Source: Oscillospiraceae bacterium (lineage in GTDB: Bacteria > Bacillota > Clostridia > Oscillospirales > CAG-272). From it: a DNA stretch of 32,548 nt. The notes beneath the pieces are model-generated. The model had not been told where the DNA came from. It worked only from the letters and a program-made list of their open reading frames with translations, and made no database searches. Made by a program: the position numbers and the translations under genes. Shown here piece after piece: positions 24,333-32,548 of this stretch. The stretch spans positions 1-32,548 of the forward strand of contig SVRA01000011.1 of the NCBI GenBank assembly GCA_015065075.1, read 5' to 3'. Within the stretch, counting starts at the first letter, position 1. Each line of letters starts with the position of its first letter.

Positions 24333-24353
24333 TCAACAAGCTTTGATAATGAT

Positions 24354-25988
24354 ATGAAATTTTTACGATTATTTTTTGCTGTTAGTCTTGCGGTGATGCT
24401 CTTGTGCTTGATCTCCTCTTGCGATAAAGAGTGCAAGCACGAAAATATGCAGGTCACCACGACCGACCCGACCTGCACGGAAAGCGGCAAGACAGTGCAT
24501 ACATGTCCAGATTGCACGTATTATTATATTTTTAATATCTCCAACCCCACTGGTCACTCATATGCGGTAAATACGGTCAAATCTGACTGTGAAAATCAGG
24601 GATACACCGAATACACCTGCGCGTGCGGCTTTTCCTACGTAGCGGATATTACCGATGCGCTTGGGCATGACCTTGTGTTGTCGCAGAAGGTTGATGCTGA
24701 TTGTGACAGTCAAGGATACAGCCACTACAAATGCTCTCGGTGCGAGCTTACATATGATACGGATTACGTAGCGGCTCACGGACATTCTTTTTCTACAGAG
24801 GTCGTATCGCCCACCTGCACGGCGGAGGGCTACACCGTGTATTCATGCCAAAACTGTGAATACGGCTACCAATCGGATCGAGTTGCGCCTCTCAAGCACT
24901 CGTTTTCAACCGAAGTAACCTCTCCCACCTGCACTGCGGAGGGCTACACCGTGTATTCGTGTAAAAATTGTGAGTATGCTTACAAGTCTGATTACGTTTC
25001 GCCAACAGGACATGAATATACCGTCTCATCATCAGCGCAACCTACCTGTACCTCAGAGGGCTATACCACCTACACATGCGCGTGCGAGGATTCTTATACC
25101 TTTATCACCTCCCCGCTTGGTCACGATTTCACTTTGACGACCGTTTCACCGACAGTTTCGGAAATGGGATACACCGAGTATCACTGTGAGGGTTGCGGAT
25201 ACTCATACGTCGGAAATTACGTATTTTACAGTGATATTCTCGACAACGCATATTCGGGAACTGATACCGTAGTCGCTAAAGGCATTGATATATCCAAATG
25301 GAATCATCCCGTCAATCCCGACGGAAGCTACGCTCCGATAGATTGGATGGCGCTCAAAAACGCGGGATGTGACTACGTTATTTTAAAGATCGGTAGCTCT
25401 AAGAGCGGCTTGGAGCCCACCTTTGAAATGGATTATGAGGGCGCAAAAGCCGCAGGGCTCGACGTCGGTGTATATTTCTTTACTTACTCTACCAACGTAA
25501 CGGAAATAAAAAATGATGCCGAAATGCTTATAAGTTGGCTTGACGGCAAGCAGTTTGAATATCCTATCTATCTCGATCTTGAGGACGCTCCGAGCTCGAA
25601 TTACTATCCAAGCGAGATCGCCGCGCCGATACTCACCGAAATGTGTCTTACCTTTTTCTCCGAATTGCAAAAGCAAGGATATTACACTGGACTATACGTT
25701 AACAACAACTTTTTGTTCAACATACTCCAAACCGATAATATGATCGAGCTTTTTGATATCTGGTATGCGCGTTATCCAAGCGATGTCGATTATGAGTGGA
25801 ACGCAGAGGACAACGAAACGTTTGTATGGAACACTGAAAAATACGGCGAGCCCCTTGGCATGTGGCAATATTGTTGCACGGGTACCTTCGATTCTATATC
25901 GGGAGCTCTCGACTTCAACTATGCATATAAGGACTACCCCACCATCATCAAATATTACGGCTTTAACGGTTTTTCTGATGAAAGCTGA
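24354..25988 (+). CDS. GH25 lysozyme-like lipoprotein with seven Cys/His repeats
   Basis: The 544-residue protein has a lipoprotein signal (lipobox ending ISSC, Cys23). About seven units of 35-36 residues follow at about 27-290, each with the pattern H...C(T)..GY..Y.C..C. The C-terminal GH25 domain runs from about 308 to 535 and carries 'GIDISKWN' (Asp312) and 'YLDLED' with Asp408 and Glu410, the DxE catalytic pair. The family cuts the glycan strand of peptidoglycan. The repeats may bind zinc, hold the enzyme away from the membrane, or bind the wall; this is inference. No clear Shine-Dalgarno precedes the ATG, which lies 21 bases after ksgA, so translation may be weak or coupled. The last unit lost its first Cys. 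Confidence 0.85.
   Translation: MKFLRLFFAVSLAVMLLCLISSCDKECKHENMQVTTTDPTCTESGKTVHTCPDCTYYYIFNISNPTGHSYAVNTVKSDCENQGYTEYTCACGFSYVADITDALGHDLVLSQKVDADCDSQGYSHYKCSRCELTYDTDYVAAHGHSFSTEVVSPTCTAEGYTVYSCQNCEYGYQSDRVAPLKHSFSTEVTSPTCTAEGYTVYSCKNCEYAYKSDYVSPTGHEYTVSSSAQPTCTSEGYTTYTCACEDSYTFITSPLGHDFTLTTVSPTVSEMGYTEYHCEGCGYSYVGNYVFYSDILDNAYSGTDTVVAKGIDISKWNHPVNPDGSYAPIDWMALKNAGCDYVILKIGSSKSGLEPTFEMDYEGAKAAGLDVGVYFFTYSTNVTEIKNDAEMLISWLDGKQFEYPIYLDLEDAPSSNYYPSEIAAPILTEMCLTFFSELQKQGYYTGLYVNNNFLFNILQTDNMIELFDIWYARYPSDVDYEWNAEDNETFVWNTEKYGEPLGMWQYCCTGTFDSISGALDFNYAYKDYPTIIKYYGFNGFSDES
24432..25230 (+). repeat. Seven tandem repeat units of about 105 bases coding H-C-C-C modules
   Basis: The units are read in protein as H-x-(n)-C-T-x-x-G-Y-x-x-Y-x-C-x-x-C. 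Units four and five, near 24781-24970, are closest in DNA, sharing the stretch for 'PTCTAEGYTVYSC', so they look recently duplicated. Others are more diverged. Confidence 0.85.
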
Positions 25989-26017
25989 TAATACATAAAC
26001 AAGAAAGGACAACAACA

Positions 26018-29000
26018 ATGAAAAGATCCATCATCACCGTTCTGTCGCTGATGCTTGCGAGCATCATGCTCGTAGGTGTTTTTGCTTCTTGCTCGGGCGG
26101 AGACCAAGGCGACGAGGAAAACTCCACAAACGGAGGCGAAACTACGGGAGAAACCTCTGACGGGACCACGGGAGAAACCTCTGGCGAGACCACGGGCGAG
26201 ACCTCTGATGAAACTACCGAAGGATCCTCAGAAGAAACCTCAGAAGAAACTACGTCCAAGGGCTCGGAGTATACAACCGAGGAAGAAACCACGGTAGAAA
26301 ATGAAACCGAGGTTGCTCTTGACGGGGACTATGCCGACTCAATCAAGCACGCTAACAAGCTTGCTAACGGTGTAAAGACCTACTATAACAGCAACCGTAC
26401 TCAGTACACTGTTGAGAATCTCAATATGACTCTCAAATTCCCTCTCTCAGGCGATTCGAAAACCCTTACCTCTCTGACCAACAAAAACGGAGGTGTCTAT
26501 CTTCAGAACACGATGGATGCCTTCATAGAAATGGAAGACGGCAATGTTTATTATTCGTCGGGGTCTTCGGCTCCTGCGAGAGCAAACGTGTATCGCCTCG
26601 GCTATTACTATTACGACGTACACTTCTTGGATCAAGACTTTCTGAATGACTACGGTGTAACCGAGTCCAAAGATTTGGATATAAAGTTTTTTAACAACAA
26701 ACACAGCGCAAGTATAGACAGCGCGAAGATGAGAAAGGGAGACGACGGATATTATCTTGAAGTAAATATAAAGGATGCAACAGATCCTTACATTCATTCG
26801 GGCAGAGATACCTTGTCGTATTCTACGGATACTTACAACGCATTAGTCCTTTCAATCAAATCAAACAGCGCATCTTCCACGCGTATTCGTTACGTAGCAG
26901 GAAGCTATACAGACTTTAACAACGATCAGGTTATCGGTTTGGCTCTTGAAAACGACGGAGAATATCATGAATACGTCATTCTTCTTGATGGTGGAGTTGA
27001 TTATACGGGCAAATTAACAGGCCTGCGTATAGATTTCGCCGACGGAAGCGCCGATGAAGTAATCTGCATCAAGGATATGAAGCTCGTAAATCTTGAATCG
27101 AGCGCTCCCTCCGTCGTCCTTGACAGAACCTTCCACACCTACTCCGATAAGCTCCACCAGGCGCTTCATTTCGTAGCTAAAAAGACCACCACGGGTATTT
27201 CCGCAGTCGGTCTTATTACCGAAGTAGCGGCTGACACCGTTGATAAGCTCGTTATAAAAGACGCAAACGGACTGCACGAGACCCTTGAGGGCGTTGATTG
27301 GGCAACCGCTGAATATGTTGGATTTGATATAAAGAACGTAGGTATTTTCGGTTACGTTCTCCCCGTCCATGAAAATTCGGGCAAGCTCACAGTAGAGCTT
27401 AAGGACGGCAAATACGTGATCAAGCAGACCTCGTCTCTCAATGCTCAAAACGGAACTATCAATGCACCCGAAGGCAGTACCGATAACGACTACTTTATGG
27501 GTCAGAGGATCTATACCGACGATTCCCACGATTTCACCGCATTTTTGAAGGATGCCGAGTGGGAGAGACATCCCATAACCACCGTTACAAGTGACGGCTA
27601 CGTAGAATACGACGCTATTCGCGGCGACTATCTGTTCACCATTGACGGCTCGGGCTTCAATACTCCCTTCTTTACCGAGTGGAACTATCATTACAGCGTA
27701 GCTGCCAAATTCACCAGTGACGTTGACAGACCCGTATATATTCGCACTCAGACCTGGTCTGGCTGCCTTGAAAATGCAGCGCTGCTGAGCGATAAGGATA
27801 TGGTTCTTCCCGTTCTCGTTGAGGTTTCAAAGAACTTCGTCGGCGAGCATGAAGAACCCCTCTTCGACGCAGGCGACGCGCAGTACGGAGAAACCATCTT
27901 CCCGATGGTCGTTACGGCAGACAAGGCGCTTGAGTTCACAGTCCTCAACTTCTATCAGAACTGGGGCAACTTCCCGCTCAAGCAGCTCTCATCCATTCAG
28001 TATTTCTGGCCCTACTATCACCTCTCCGTAGGTACTACAGAAACAAGCTGTATTTCTCCCTGGTACGGCGCAAGAGACCTCTGGACTCTTCCCGACTTCC
28101 GTTCAATCTCTATGCCTTATTGGTTTGAGTTAGATGGCGAAGCATACAGTAATCAGCCTCAGCACACTCACGGCGGATATCAGTACTTCCTTCAGTACAC
28201 CGATTCTGACGGCAACTATTACGCAAGTGAAAACATAAAGAACACCATCGGCTCCTCGGGTCCCGTTTATTCCGAGGTCGGAATGGACTACATCTCCGAC
28301 GACGGTCGCATCAAGGTCAGCTACACTCACCTTGAGCTGCCCCAGACCGACGAGCTCCGCGCTTACTACGTGATCAATTACGAGATACTCGAGGATATTA
28401 CTATCTCGGATTTCAGTAAGGACTTCTCCTTCTACTCTCTTGAGGGCTATGCGGGATACTATCGCAAGATGGGATACCTTGATGTCAACAATCAGATAGC
28501 ACACAAGGACACCAACGGCTCTGCAACCGCAGAAAAGATAGTTCTCGGTGATAATTGCCCCTACGTTGCGCTCTACGACCTCAATGCTGCGGGCACGAGC
28601 ATGGAAAAGAACAACGTAAACCTCGGCTTCGTTATCTACGATTCCAATTTCGTGATTGGCGGTGAGAAATACGACGGCAACTTTGTGCTTACGGGTAGCA
28701 ACTGCCTCTATAGCCTCTCGCTTGACCTTGGAGAGACCACTCTTAAGGCTGGCGACACAATGTCAATCGCTATGATCATCTCGCCTTGGGGCTGGTACAA
28801 CTCAACCGACGACTCCAATATGCAGAAGATCCGCGAGAATACCTGCCTCGATCCTATCACCGTTACCGTAAACGACGGCGAAAAGCTTGAAAGCACCTAC
28901 CTGCCCCGCGTTCTGTCCATCAACGGAAGCAGTGCAGAGTTCACCGTATCGGGCGGAACAAACAATCAAGCAGTACGCGTTTACGGCTTCAACAAGCTGA

Positions 29001-30430
29001 CCGTTCCGAAGATCTACGAGCTCGTAAACGGTGAATGGCAGGAATACGTAGTTAATTCGGCTAACTCTCCCGACAAAGCGGGATATACCAACTATTATGA
29101 CGGCTACTACGCCTATTACGATGGCAACGGTACCTATTCCTACGCGTTTGCCTTCAATATGGACAACGTAGAGAGCAGAACCTTTAAAATCGTTGCAGAC
29201 GAGGACTTCAAGGGCTGGCCCGAAAAGGAGGAAAAGCCTGTGGACGAGGAGTTGGCAAACGTATTCGTTCCGGCGGCAGATATTTTCAACAACTACTCCG
29301 GCGAGTTCGGACTTAGCGACGTGCTTCTCCAGAATGACGACGGCGACTACGTAAGATTCTACGCAAACGGAAGAGATATAGAATCTTTTGCAACCGTATA
29401 TCGCAACGCTACGAATGAAATAACCGGTCAGTATATCTTCTTGAAATACCGCGTTCCCTCCACCAACACCGAAACAATGGAGTTCCAGTTCTTTACAAGC
29501 ACGTCCAAGTCAGGAGCAGACGGCACAGGCGATAATTTGTATGCATACACCTTAGAGAATGACGGAAAATGGCATCTTCTGATAGTAGACGTTGAAGCGG
29601 CTAACCTTGCCTTCTTCAAGCTCGACGGTAACGGCGAATATTCCGCAAAGTATCTGAGATTTGATATGTTCAATTCTCCTGCTTCTTCCGAAAGCTACGT
29701 AGACATTGCATATATCGGAATGTCTGACAGTATCGAGGAAATATGCAAGCTCGAGCACACGTTTAAGAGCAAGAGCAACTACGTAACTCAAGCTGATCTT
29801 AGCCAGAACAGAAGATTGGCGGCTTCCTATAACGTTGAAACGGGTACGGTCATCGGCGGTAGTATCGATGAGGACACAGACGTTGAATATATCAAGGCAG
29901 AATCGGGCAAGGTAGCATCAAAAGCTCCCTACATCTCGAGAATTGACTTCATAAACGGCTTTGGCGACGGAAACGGAGCTTATGATAACCGAGGCGGCTC
30001 GAGTAATCTTAAGGGTAACATAGATATTTTGGATCTGAAGAACGTTGATATCGGAGCTCAGCACATAGTGCTTTCGGGTTGGACTATGGTCTACGGCGGC
30101 TTTGACGGTATAGTTTATTCGCTCGACGGCGGTCTTACCTGGCAGAACGCAACCCTTTACAACAGAGAGGCACTTGGCGAGGCATCCGATGTAATGATTG
30201 CGGCTGCAGAGGGTGCTACGGGACACGGCGGATTCGCGGAGTATAAGGCAAGCTGCAATTATCAGGGCGGCGAGACCACACCCGATAAGGCAAGCGGATT
30301 TAAAGCTGACCTTTCGGCTTACGCAGGACAGACCGTAAATATCACCTTCGCGGCAGTTTCCGCACAAAACAATAACGAGCTTTGCCTTATAATGCATTTC
30401 AAAAACGTTACTGTTCCCTCCGCGGAATAA
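26018..30430 (+). CDS. Very large surface lipoprotein (1470 residues), unknown function
   Basis: A lipoprotein signal ends at FASC with Cys25. A Thr/Glu/Ser/Gly-rich stalk spans about residues 28-95. The rest is extracellular, aromatic-rich and beta-structured. Two segments look like carbohydrate-binding jelly rolls: about 220-360, with 'LENDGEYHEYVILL', and about 1110-1250, with 'LENDGKWHLLIVDV'. The core (about 550-1000) holds unusual motifs such as 'NFYQNWGNFPLKQ' and 'WPYYHLSVGTTETSC'. The end (about 1310-1465) resembles another beta-sandwich. No catalytic signature is recognised; a polysaccharide-binding or -degrading role is plausible but unproven. AGAAAGGA precedes the ATG, 29 bases after the GH25 gene. 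A strong terminator follows. Confidence 0.8.
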   Translation: MKRSIITVLSLMLASIMLVGVFASCSGGDQGDEENSTNGGETTGETSDGTTGETSGETTGETSDETTEGSSEETSEETTSKGSEYTTEEETTVENETEVALDGDYADSIKHANKLANGVKTYYNSNRTQYTVENLNMTLKFPLSGDSKTLTSLTNKNGGVYLQNTMDAFIEMEDGNVYYSSGSSAPARANVYRLGYYYYDVHFLDQDFLNDYGVTESKDLDIKFFNNKHSASIDSAKMRKGDDGYYLEVNIKDATDPYIHSGRDTLSYSTDTYNALVLSIKSNSASSTRIRYVAGSYTDFNNDQVIGLALENDGEYHEYVILLDGGVDYTGKLTGLRIDFADGSADEVICIKDMKLVNLESSAPSVVLDRTFHTYSDKLHQALHFVAKKTTTGISAVGLITEVAADTVDKLVIKDANGLHETLEGVDWATAEYVGFDIKNVGIFGYVLPVHENSGKLTVELKDGKYVIKQTSSLNAQNGTINAPEGSTDNDYFMGQRIYTDDSHDFTAFLKDAEWERHPITTVTSDGYVEYDAIRGDYLFTIDGSGFNTPFFTEWNYHYSVAAKFTSDVDRPVYIRTQTWSGCLENAALLSDKDMVLPVLVEVSKNFVGEHEEPLFDAGDAQYGETIFPMVVTADKALEFTVLNFYQNWGNFPLKQLSSIQYFWPYYHLSVGTTETSCISPWYGARDLWTLPDFRSISMPYWFELDGEAYSNQPQHTHGGYQYFLQYTDSDGNYYASENIKNTIGSSGPVYSEVGMDYISDDGRIKVSYTHLELPQTDELRAYYVINYEILEDITISDFSKDFSFYSLEGYAGYYRKMGYLDVNNQIAHKDTNGSATAEKIVLGDNCPYVALYDLNAAGTSMEKNNVNLGFVIYDSNFVIGGEKYDGNFVLTGSNCLYSLSLDLGETTLKAGDTMSIAMIISPWGWYNSTDDSNMQKIRENTCLDPITVTVNDGEKLESTYLPRVLSINGSSAEFTVSGGTNNQAVRVYGFNKLTVPKIYELVNGEWQEYVVNSANSPDKAGYTNYYDGYYAYYDGNGTYSYAFAFNMDNVESRTFKIVADEDFKGWPEKEEKPVDEELANVFVPAADIFNNYSGEFGLSDVLLQNDDGDYVRFYANGRDIESFATVYRNATNEITGQYIFLKYRVPSTNTETMEFQFFTSTSKSGADGTGDNLYAYTLENDGKWHLLIVDVEAANLAFFKLDGNGEYSAKYLRFDMFNSPASSESYVDIAYIGMSDSIEEICKLEHTFKSKSNYVTQADLSQNRRLAASYNVETGTVIGGSIDEDTDVEYIKAESGKVASKAPYISRIDFINGFGDGNGAYDNRGGSSNLKGNIDILDLKNVDIGAQHIVLSGWTMVYGGFDGIVYSLDGGLTWQNATLYNREALGEASDVMIAAAEGATGHGGFAEYKASCNYQGGETTPDKASGFKADLSAYAGQTVNITFAAVSAQNNNELCLIMHFKNVTVPSAE
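26105..26300 (+). repeat. Thr/Glu/Ser-rich stalk repeat of the large lipoprotein
   Basis: Imperfect units of about seven to eight residues, such as GETSDGTT and GETSGETT, arise from tandem 21-24-base repeats around 26130-26230. Such stalks often vary in length by slippage and may be glycosylated; both are inference. Confidence 0.8.
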
Positions 30431-30444
30431 AACGTAATAATTTT

Positions 30445-30474
30445 AAGGGCTTCCGCAGATTTGCGGAAGCCCTT
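30445..30474 (+). terminator. Terminator after the large lipoprotein
   Basis: A perfect 13-base stem (AAGGGCTTCCGCA and its complement) on a GATT loop, followed by TTGTACTT; the T-tract continues the stem end as CCTTTT. Confidence 0.92.
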
Positions 30475-30518
30475 TTGTACTTATATGTCCTTTGAAACGG
30501 GGTGCATTTGAAATATTG

Positions 30519-30547
30519 TTGACAAATTGGAATAATTATGGTAAAAT
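30519..30547 (+). promoter_or_regulatory. Promoter of the small AT-rich lipoprotein
   Basis: TTGACA (30519-30524) and TAAAAT (30542-30547) with a 17-base spacer. A leader of about 100 AT-rich bases ends in AGGAGGT, five bases before the ATG. Confidence 0.75.
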
Positions 30548-30652
30548 AGTAATATAAGTAAAGTTATATTGAATTTTTTCGCAACTCTTTGAAAACTATG
30601 TAGTCTACAATGAAAATATAAATTCTCTAAAAAAATCTAACAGGAGGTACTT

Positions 30653-31585
30653 ATGAAAAAAAATTGTTTTTTATTTGTTGTCATCTCTCTTTGCATTTCT
30701 TTATGTATATGCTTGCTTGTTTCGTGCGATAGAGGATCCGAAACATCCTATGATAGCGAAAACACTACAACAGATGAGGGCGAAAACACTACAACCAATG
30801 AAAGCAACGTAACCGATGAAAGCAGTGATACAAATAATAGTACTCCACCCAATAACGATACGAATCTATATGATTATTCGATAATCGAGCAATCTGGACA
30901 GCATTACATTGTGTTTGATAATGTATCTATATATGAAAGTGGTGGCCCATGCGGTTTGGCGAGTTTAGAATTCGCTACTTTGAAGGAATTTAAAGACAAC
31001 GTGACACAAGGAAAACTTTCAGATTGGCAGATACTAACTATTGCAAAGTCGTTTAAAAAAGATGATATCGGTGTTTTAATTTGCGATTTTGATAACCTGT
31101 ATGAGCCCACGATGCCGACAGGATGCACCATTGACGGTGTATGTTGGGAAAGCGAATGCTATTCGTTTTGTATGTCTACGGATACCGAAATTTTTGGGTT
31201 TATTCATTACTATACGCAGTCTCTTTATGATATAATTTTCCAAAAAGATTACGAAAACTACTTTGACAAAACCACAATTACCGTTAAAGATACCGTTGTA
31301 ACGGAAGATAATAAAACAATGGTCACCTATTCAACGTCCGCAGGAGAATTGATGCAGATCAGATACGAAATATCCGACAATGATAGAACAGTTATTGTCG
31401 ACGAAACATACCGTTTGAATATGAACGACAATTCCTTGGGTTCTTCTCCTTCAATACCCTCCAACGTGACTTTATATTGTGAATATGATGGTGTGTGTTT
31501 TGCTGTTAATTTGTATGGATTTACCGAAAAGCCGTCAGAAGATTGGCTATCTCAATTTGATATGAGAGAATATATAGATAATTAA
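30653..31585 (+). CDS. Small AT-rich lipoprotein, unknown function
   Basis: The 310-residue protein has a Cys-containing signal peptide ending VSC, with lipidated Cys25. A Thr/Asn/Glu/Ser spacer with repeated 'ENTTT' runs to about residue 65. A soluble domain of about 240 residues follows, rich in Asp, Tyr, Thr and Ile, with no recognised family. It contains about six extracellular Cys that could pair. Its codons favour A and T at third positions more than its neighbours, suggesting a different origin or lower expression. It has its own promoter, a near-perfect AGGAGGT ribosome-binding site and a terminator, so it is a separate transcription unit. Confidence 0.8.
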   Translation: MKKNCFLFVVISLCISLCICLLVSCDRGSETSYDSENTTTDEGENTTTNESNVTDESSDTNNSTPPNNDTNLYDYSIIEQSGQHYIVFDNVSIYESGGPCGLASLEFATLKEFKDNVTQGKLSDWQILTIAKSFKKDDIGVLICDFDNLYEPTMPTGCTIDGVCWESECYSFCMSTDTEIFGFIHYYTQSLYDIIFQKDYENYFDKTTITVKDTVVTEDNKTMVTYSTSAGELMQIRYEISDNDRTVIVDETYRLNMNDNSLGSSPSIPSNVTLYCEYDGVCFAVNLYGFTEKPSEDWLSQFDMREYIDN

Positions 31586-31608
31586 ACTCCGATTCAGATA
31601 ATAATTTC

Positions 31609-31644
31609 AGCCCCCGAGAAAGTGCTTAAACTACCTCGGGGGCT
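31609..31644 (+). terminator. Terminator after the small lipoprotein
   Basis: A perfect 10-base stem, AGCCCCCGAG with CTCGGGGGCT, across a 16-base loop, followed by CTATTTTT. In reverse the T-tract is poor, so ending bipA transcripts here is less certain. Confidence 0.85.
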
Positions 31645-31650
31645 CTATTT

Positions 31651-32548
31651 TTAGTTATTCTCCGCTGCTCTGCGAGCTTTCATCATTTCCTTCATACGAG
31701 TGCTCGTATCAAGGATCTTTTTACGGAGTCTTATGGACTTGGGAGTTACCTCGATAAGCTCATCGTCCTGAATGAACTCGATCGCCTCCTCAAGCGAGAA
31801 GATTTTGGGAGGAGTAAGCAGGAGCTTTTCGTCCGCGCCCGAGCTTCGAATAGCGGTAAGATGCTTTTCCTTGCAGGGATTGACCGCAATATCGTCGTTC
31901 TTGGGGTTTTCACCTACAATCATACCCTCGTAAACGGGTGTCTGAGGACCAACGAAAAGCTGACCGCGCTCCTGAGTATTGAAAAGACCGTATCTCGTGG
32001 TAACACCTGCCTCGGAGGCAATAAGCGCACCTGTAAATCTCATAATAATACCGCCGCGGTGAGGCTGATATCCGTCAAAGAGCGTATTGAGAACGCCCTC
32101 TCCGCGAGTTGCCGACAAAAATTCGGAACGGTAGCCGAAAAGACATCTCGAGGGAATGCTGTACTCAATTCTCATACGGCTTCCAACGGGGTTCATCTCG
32201 ATAAGGTCGCCCTTTCTCTGTCCGAGCTTTTCAATGACCGCGCCAACGTAATCGGTGGGCACGTCAAGCGTTACGCGCTCCATAGGCTCGCAGGTCACGC
32301 CGTCGATATCCTTTAAGATAACCTTGGGGTTCGAGCAGGTCAGCTCGTAGCCCTCACGGCGCATATTTTCGATGAGGATGGAAAGGTGCATTTCTCCTCT
32401 GCCCGATACGATAAATTCGTCGGTTGTGTCGCCGTCGCGGACACGGAGAGAGACGTCACGCAGAAGCTCTCTGTACAGTCTCTCGCGAAGCTGACGGGAG
32501 GTAACGAACTTACCCTCCTTGCCTGCCAAGGGGCTTGTGTTGACCGAG
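31651..32548 (-). CDS. typA: Ribosome-associated GTPase BipA/TypA, C-terminal part (cut by window edge)
   Basis: The reading frame is open to the window end and begins there as 'SVNTSPLAGKEGKF', so this is a fragment of about 298 residues, and the TTG at 32529 is not a start. It contains the domain III and V segments typical of translational GTPases ('GRGEMHLSILIENMRREGYE', 'YQPHRGGIIMRFTG') and the BipA-specific C-terminal domain ending near 'DELIEVTPKSIRLRKKILD'. BipA helps 50S assembly and stress or cold adaptation. The GTPase domain with its P-loop lies beyond the window. The stop is 31651-31653. Confidence 0.94.
   Translation of the reverse strand, partial: SVNTSPLAGKEGKFVTSRQLRERLYRELLRDVSLRVRDGDTTDEFIVSGRGEMHLSILIENMRREGYELTCSNPKVILKDIDGVTCEPMERVTLDVPTDYVGAVIEKLGQRKGDLIEMNPVGSRMRIEYSIPSRCLFGYRSEFLSATRGEGVLNTLFDGYQPHRGGIIMRFTGALIASEAGVTTRYGLFNTQERGQLFVGPQTPVYEGMIVGENPKNDDIAVNPCKEKHLTAIRSSGADEKLLLTPPKIFSLEEAIEFIQDDELIEVTPKSIRLRKKILDTSTRMKEMMKARRAAENN

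Noticed and set aside
24333-24353. A separate promoter or terminator between ksgA and the GH25 lipoprotein.
   Set aside because: The 21-base gap contains neither a stem with T-tract nor paired -35/-10 boxes; a promoter inside ksgA was not excluded.

Overview
The window looks like part of a chromosome from an uncultured low-to-mid GC Clostridia-type Firmicute, probably from a gut or gut-like habitat. This rests on strong GGAGG/GAAAGG ribosome-binding sites, near-consensus TTGACA-17-TATAAT promoters, classic U-tract terminators, an AraC plus GH4 sugar module, and many lipoproteins with Thr/Glu/Ser-rich linkers. TGA is used as a normal stop. No rRNA, tRNA, CRISPR array, insertion sequence or phage gene was seen. 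Species identity is inference; only protein family resemblance supports it.

Layout. 1-1012: an S1-repeat RNA-binding protein. 1124-4535: two tandem, highly similar solute-binding lipoproteins, each with its own promoter and terminator and no permease nearby. 4544-6828 (minus): an AraC regulator followed by a GH4 alpha-galactosidase-type enzyme. 6972-14902 (minus): secA, two unknown membrane proteins, a 50-residue Gln/Asn-repeat microprotein (too short for ordinary gene finding) with a foldable leader, then pcrA and a terminator. 14931-16607 (plus): trmL-mnmA, two tRNA wobble modification genes. 16614-18390 (minus): a TPR protein overlapping a DUF4037 nucleotidyltransferase-like protein. 18419-22168 (plus): CPA2 antiporter, MgtC/SapB membrane protein and rmuC. 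22172-30474 (plus): THUMP RNA methyltransferase, ksgA, a GH25 lysozyme lipoprotein with Cys/His repeats, and a 1470-residue lipoprotein, possibly one transcript. 30519-31644 (plus): a small AT-rich lipoprotein with its own promoter. 31651-32548 (minus): the C-terminal part of bipA/typA, cut by the window edge.

How the parts relate. The housekeeping genes serve RNA modification and ribosome assembly (trmL, mnmA, THUMP methyltransferase, ksgA, bipA), secretion (secA) and DNA repair (pcrA, rmuC). The accessory content is mostly cell-surface: five lipoproteins, of which the two binding proteins plausibly feed sugars to the AraC/GH4 module. The less explained items are the QN microprotein and its leader between secA and pcrA operon segments, the mosaic identity of the binding-protein pair, the TPR-DUF4037 pair, the H-C-C-C repeats on the lysozyme, and the very large lipoprotein. 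None amounts to a demonstrated new system from sequence alone.
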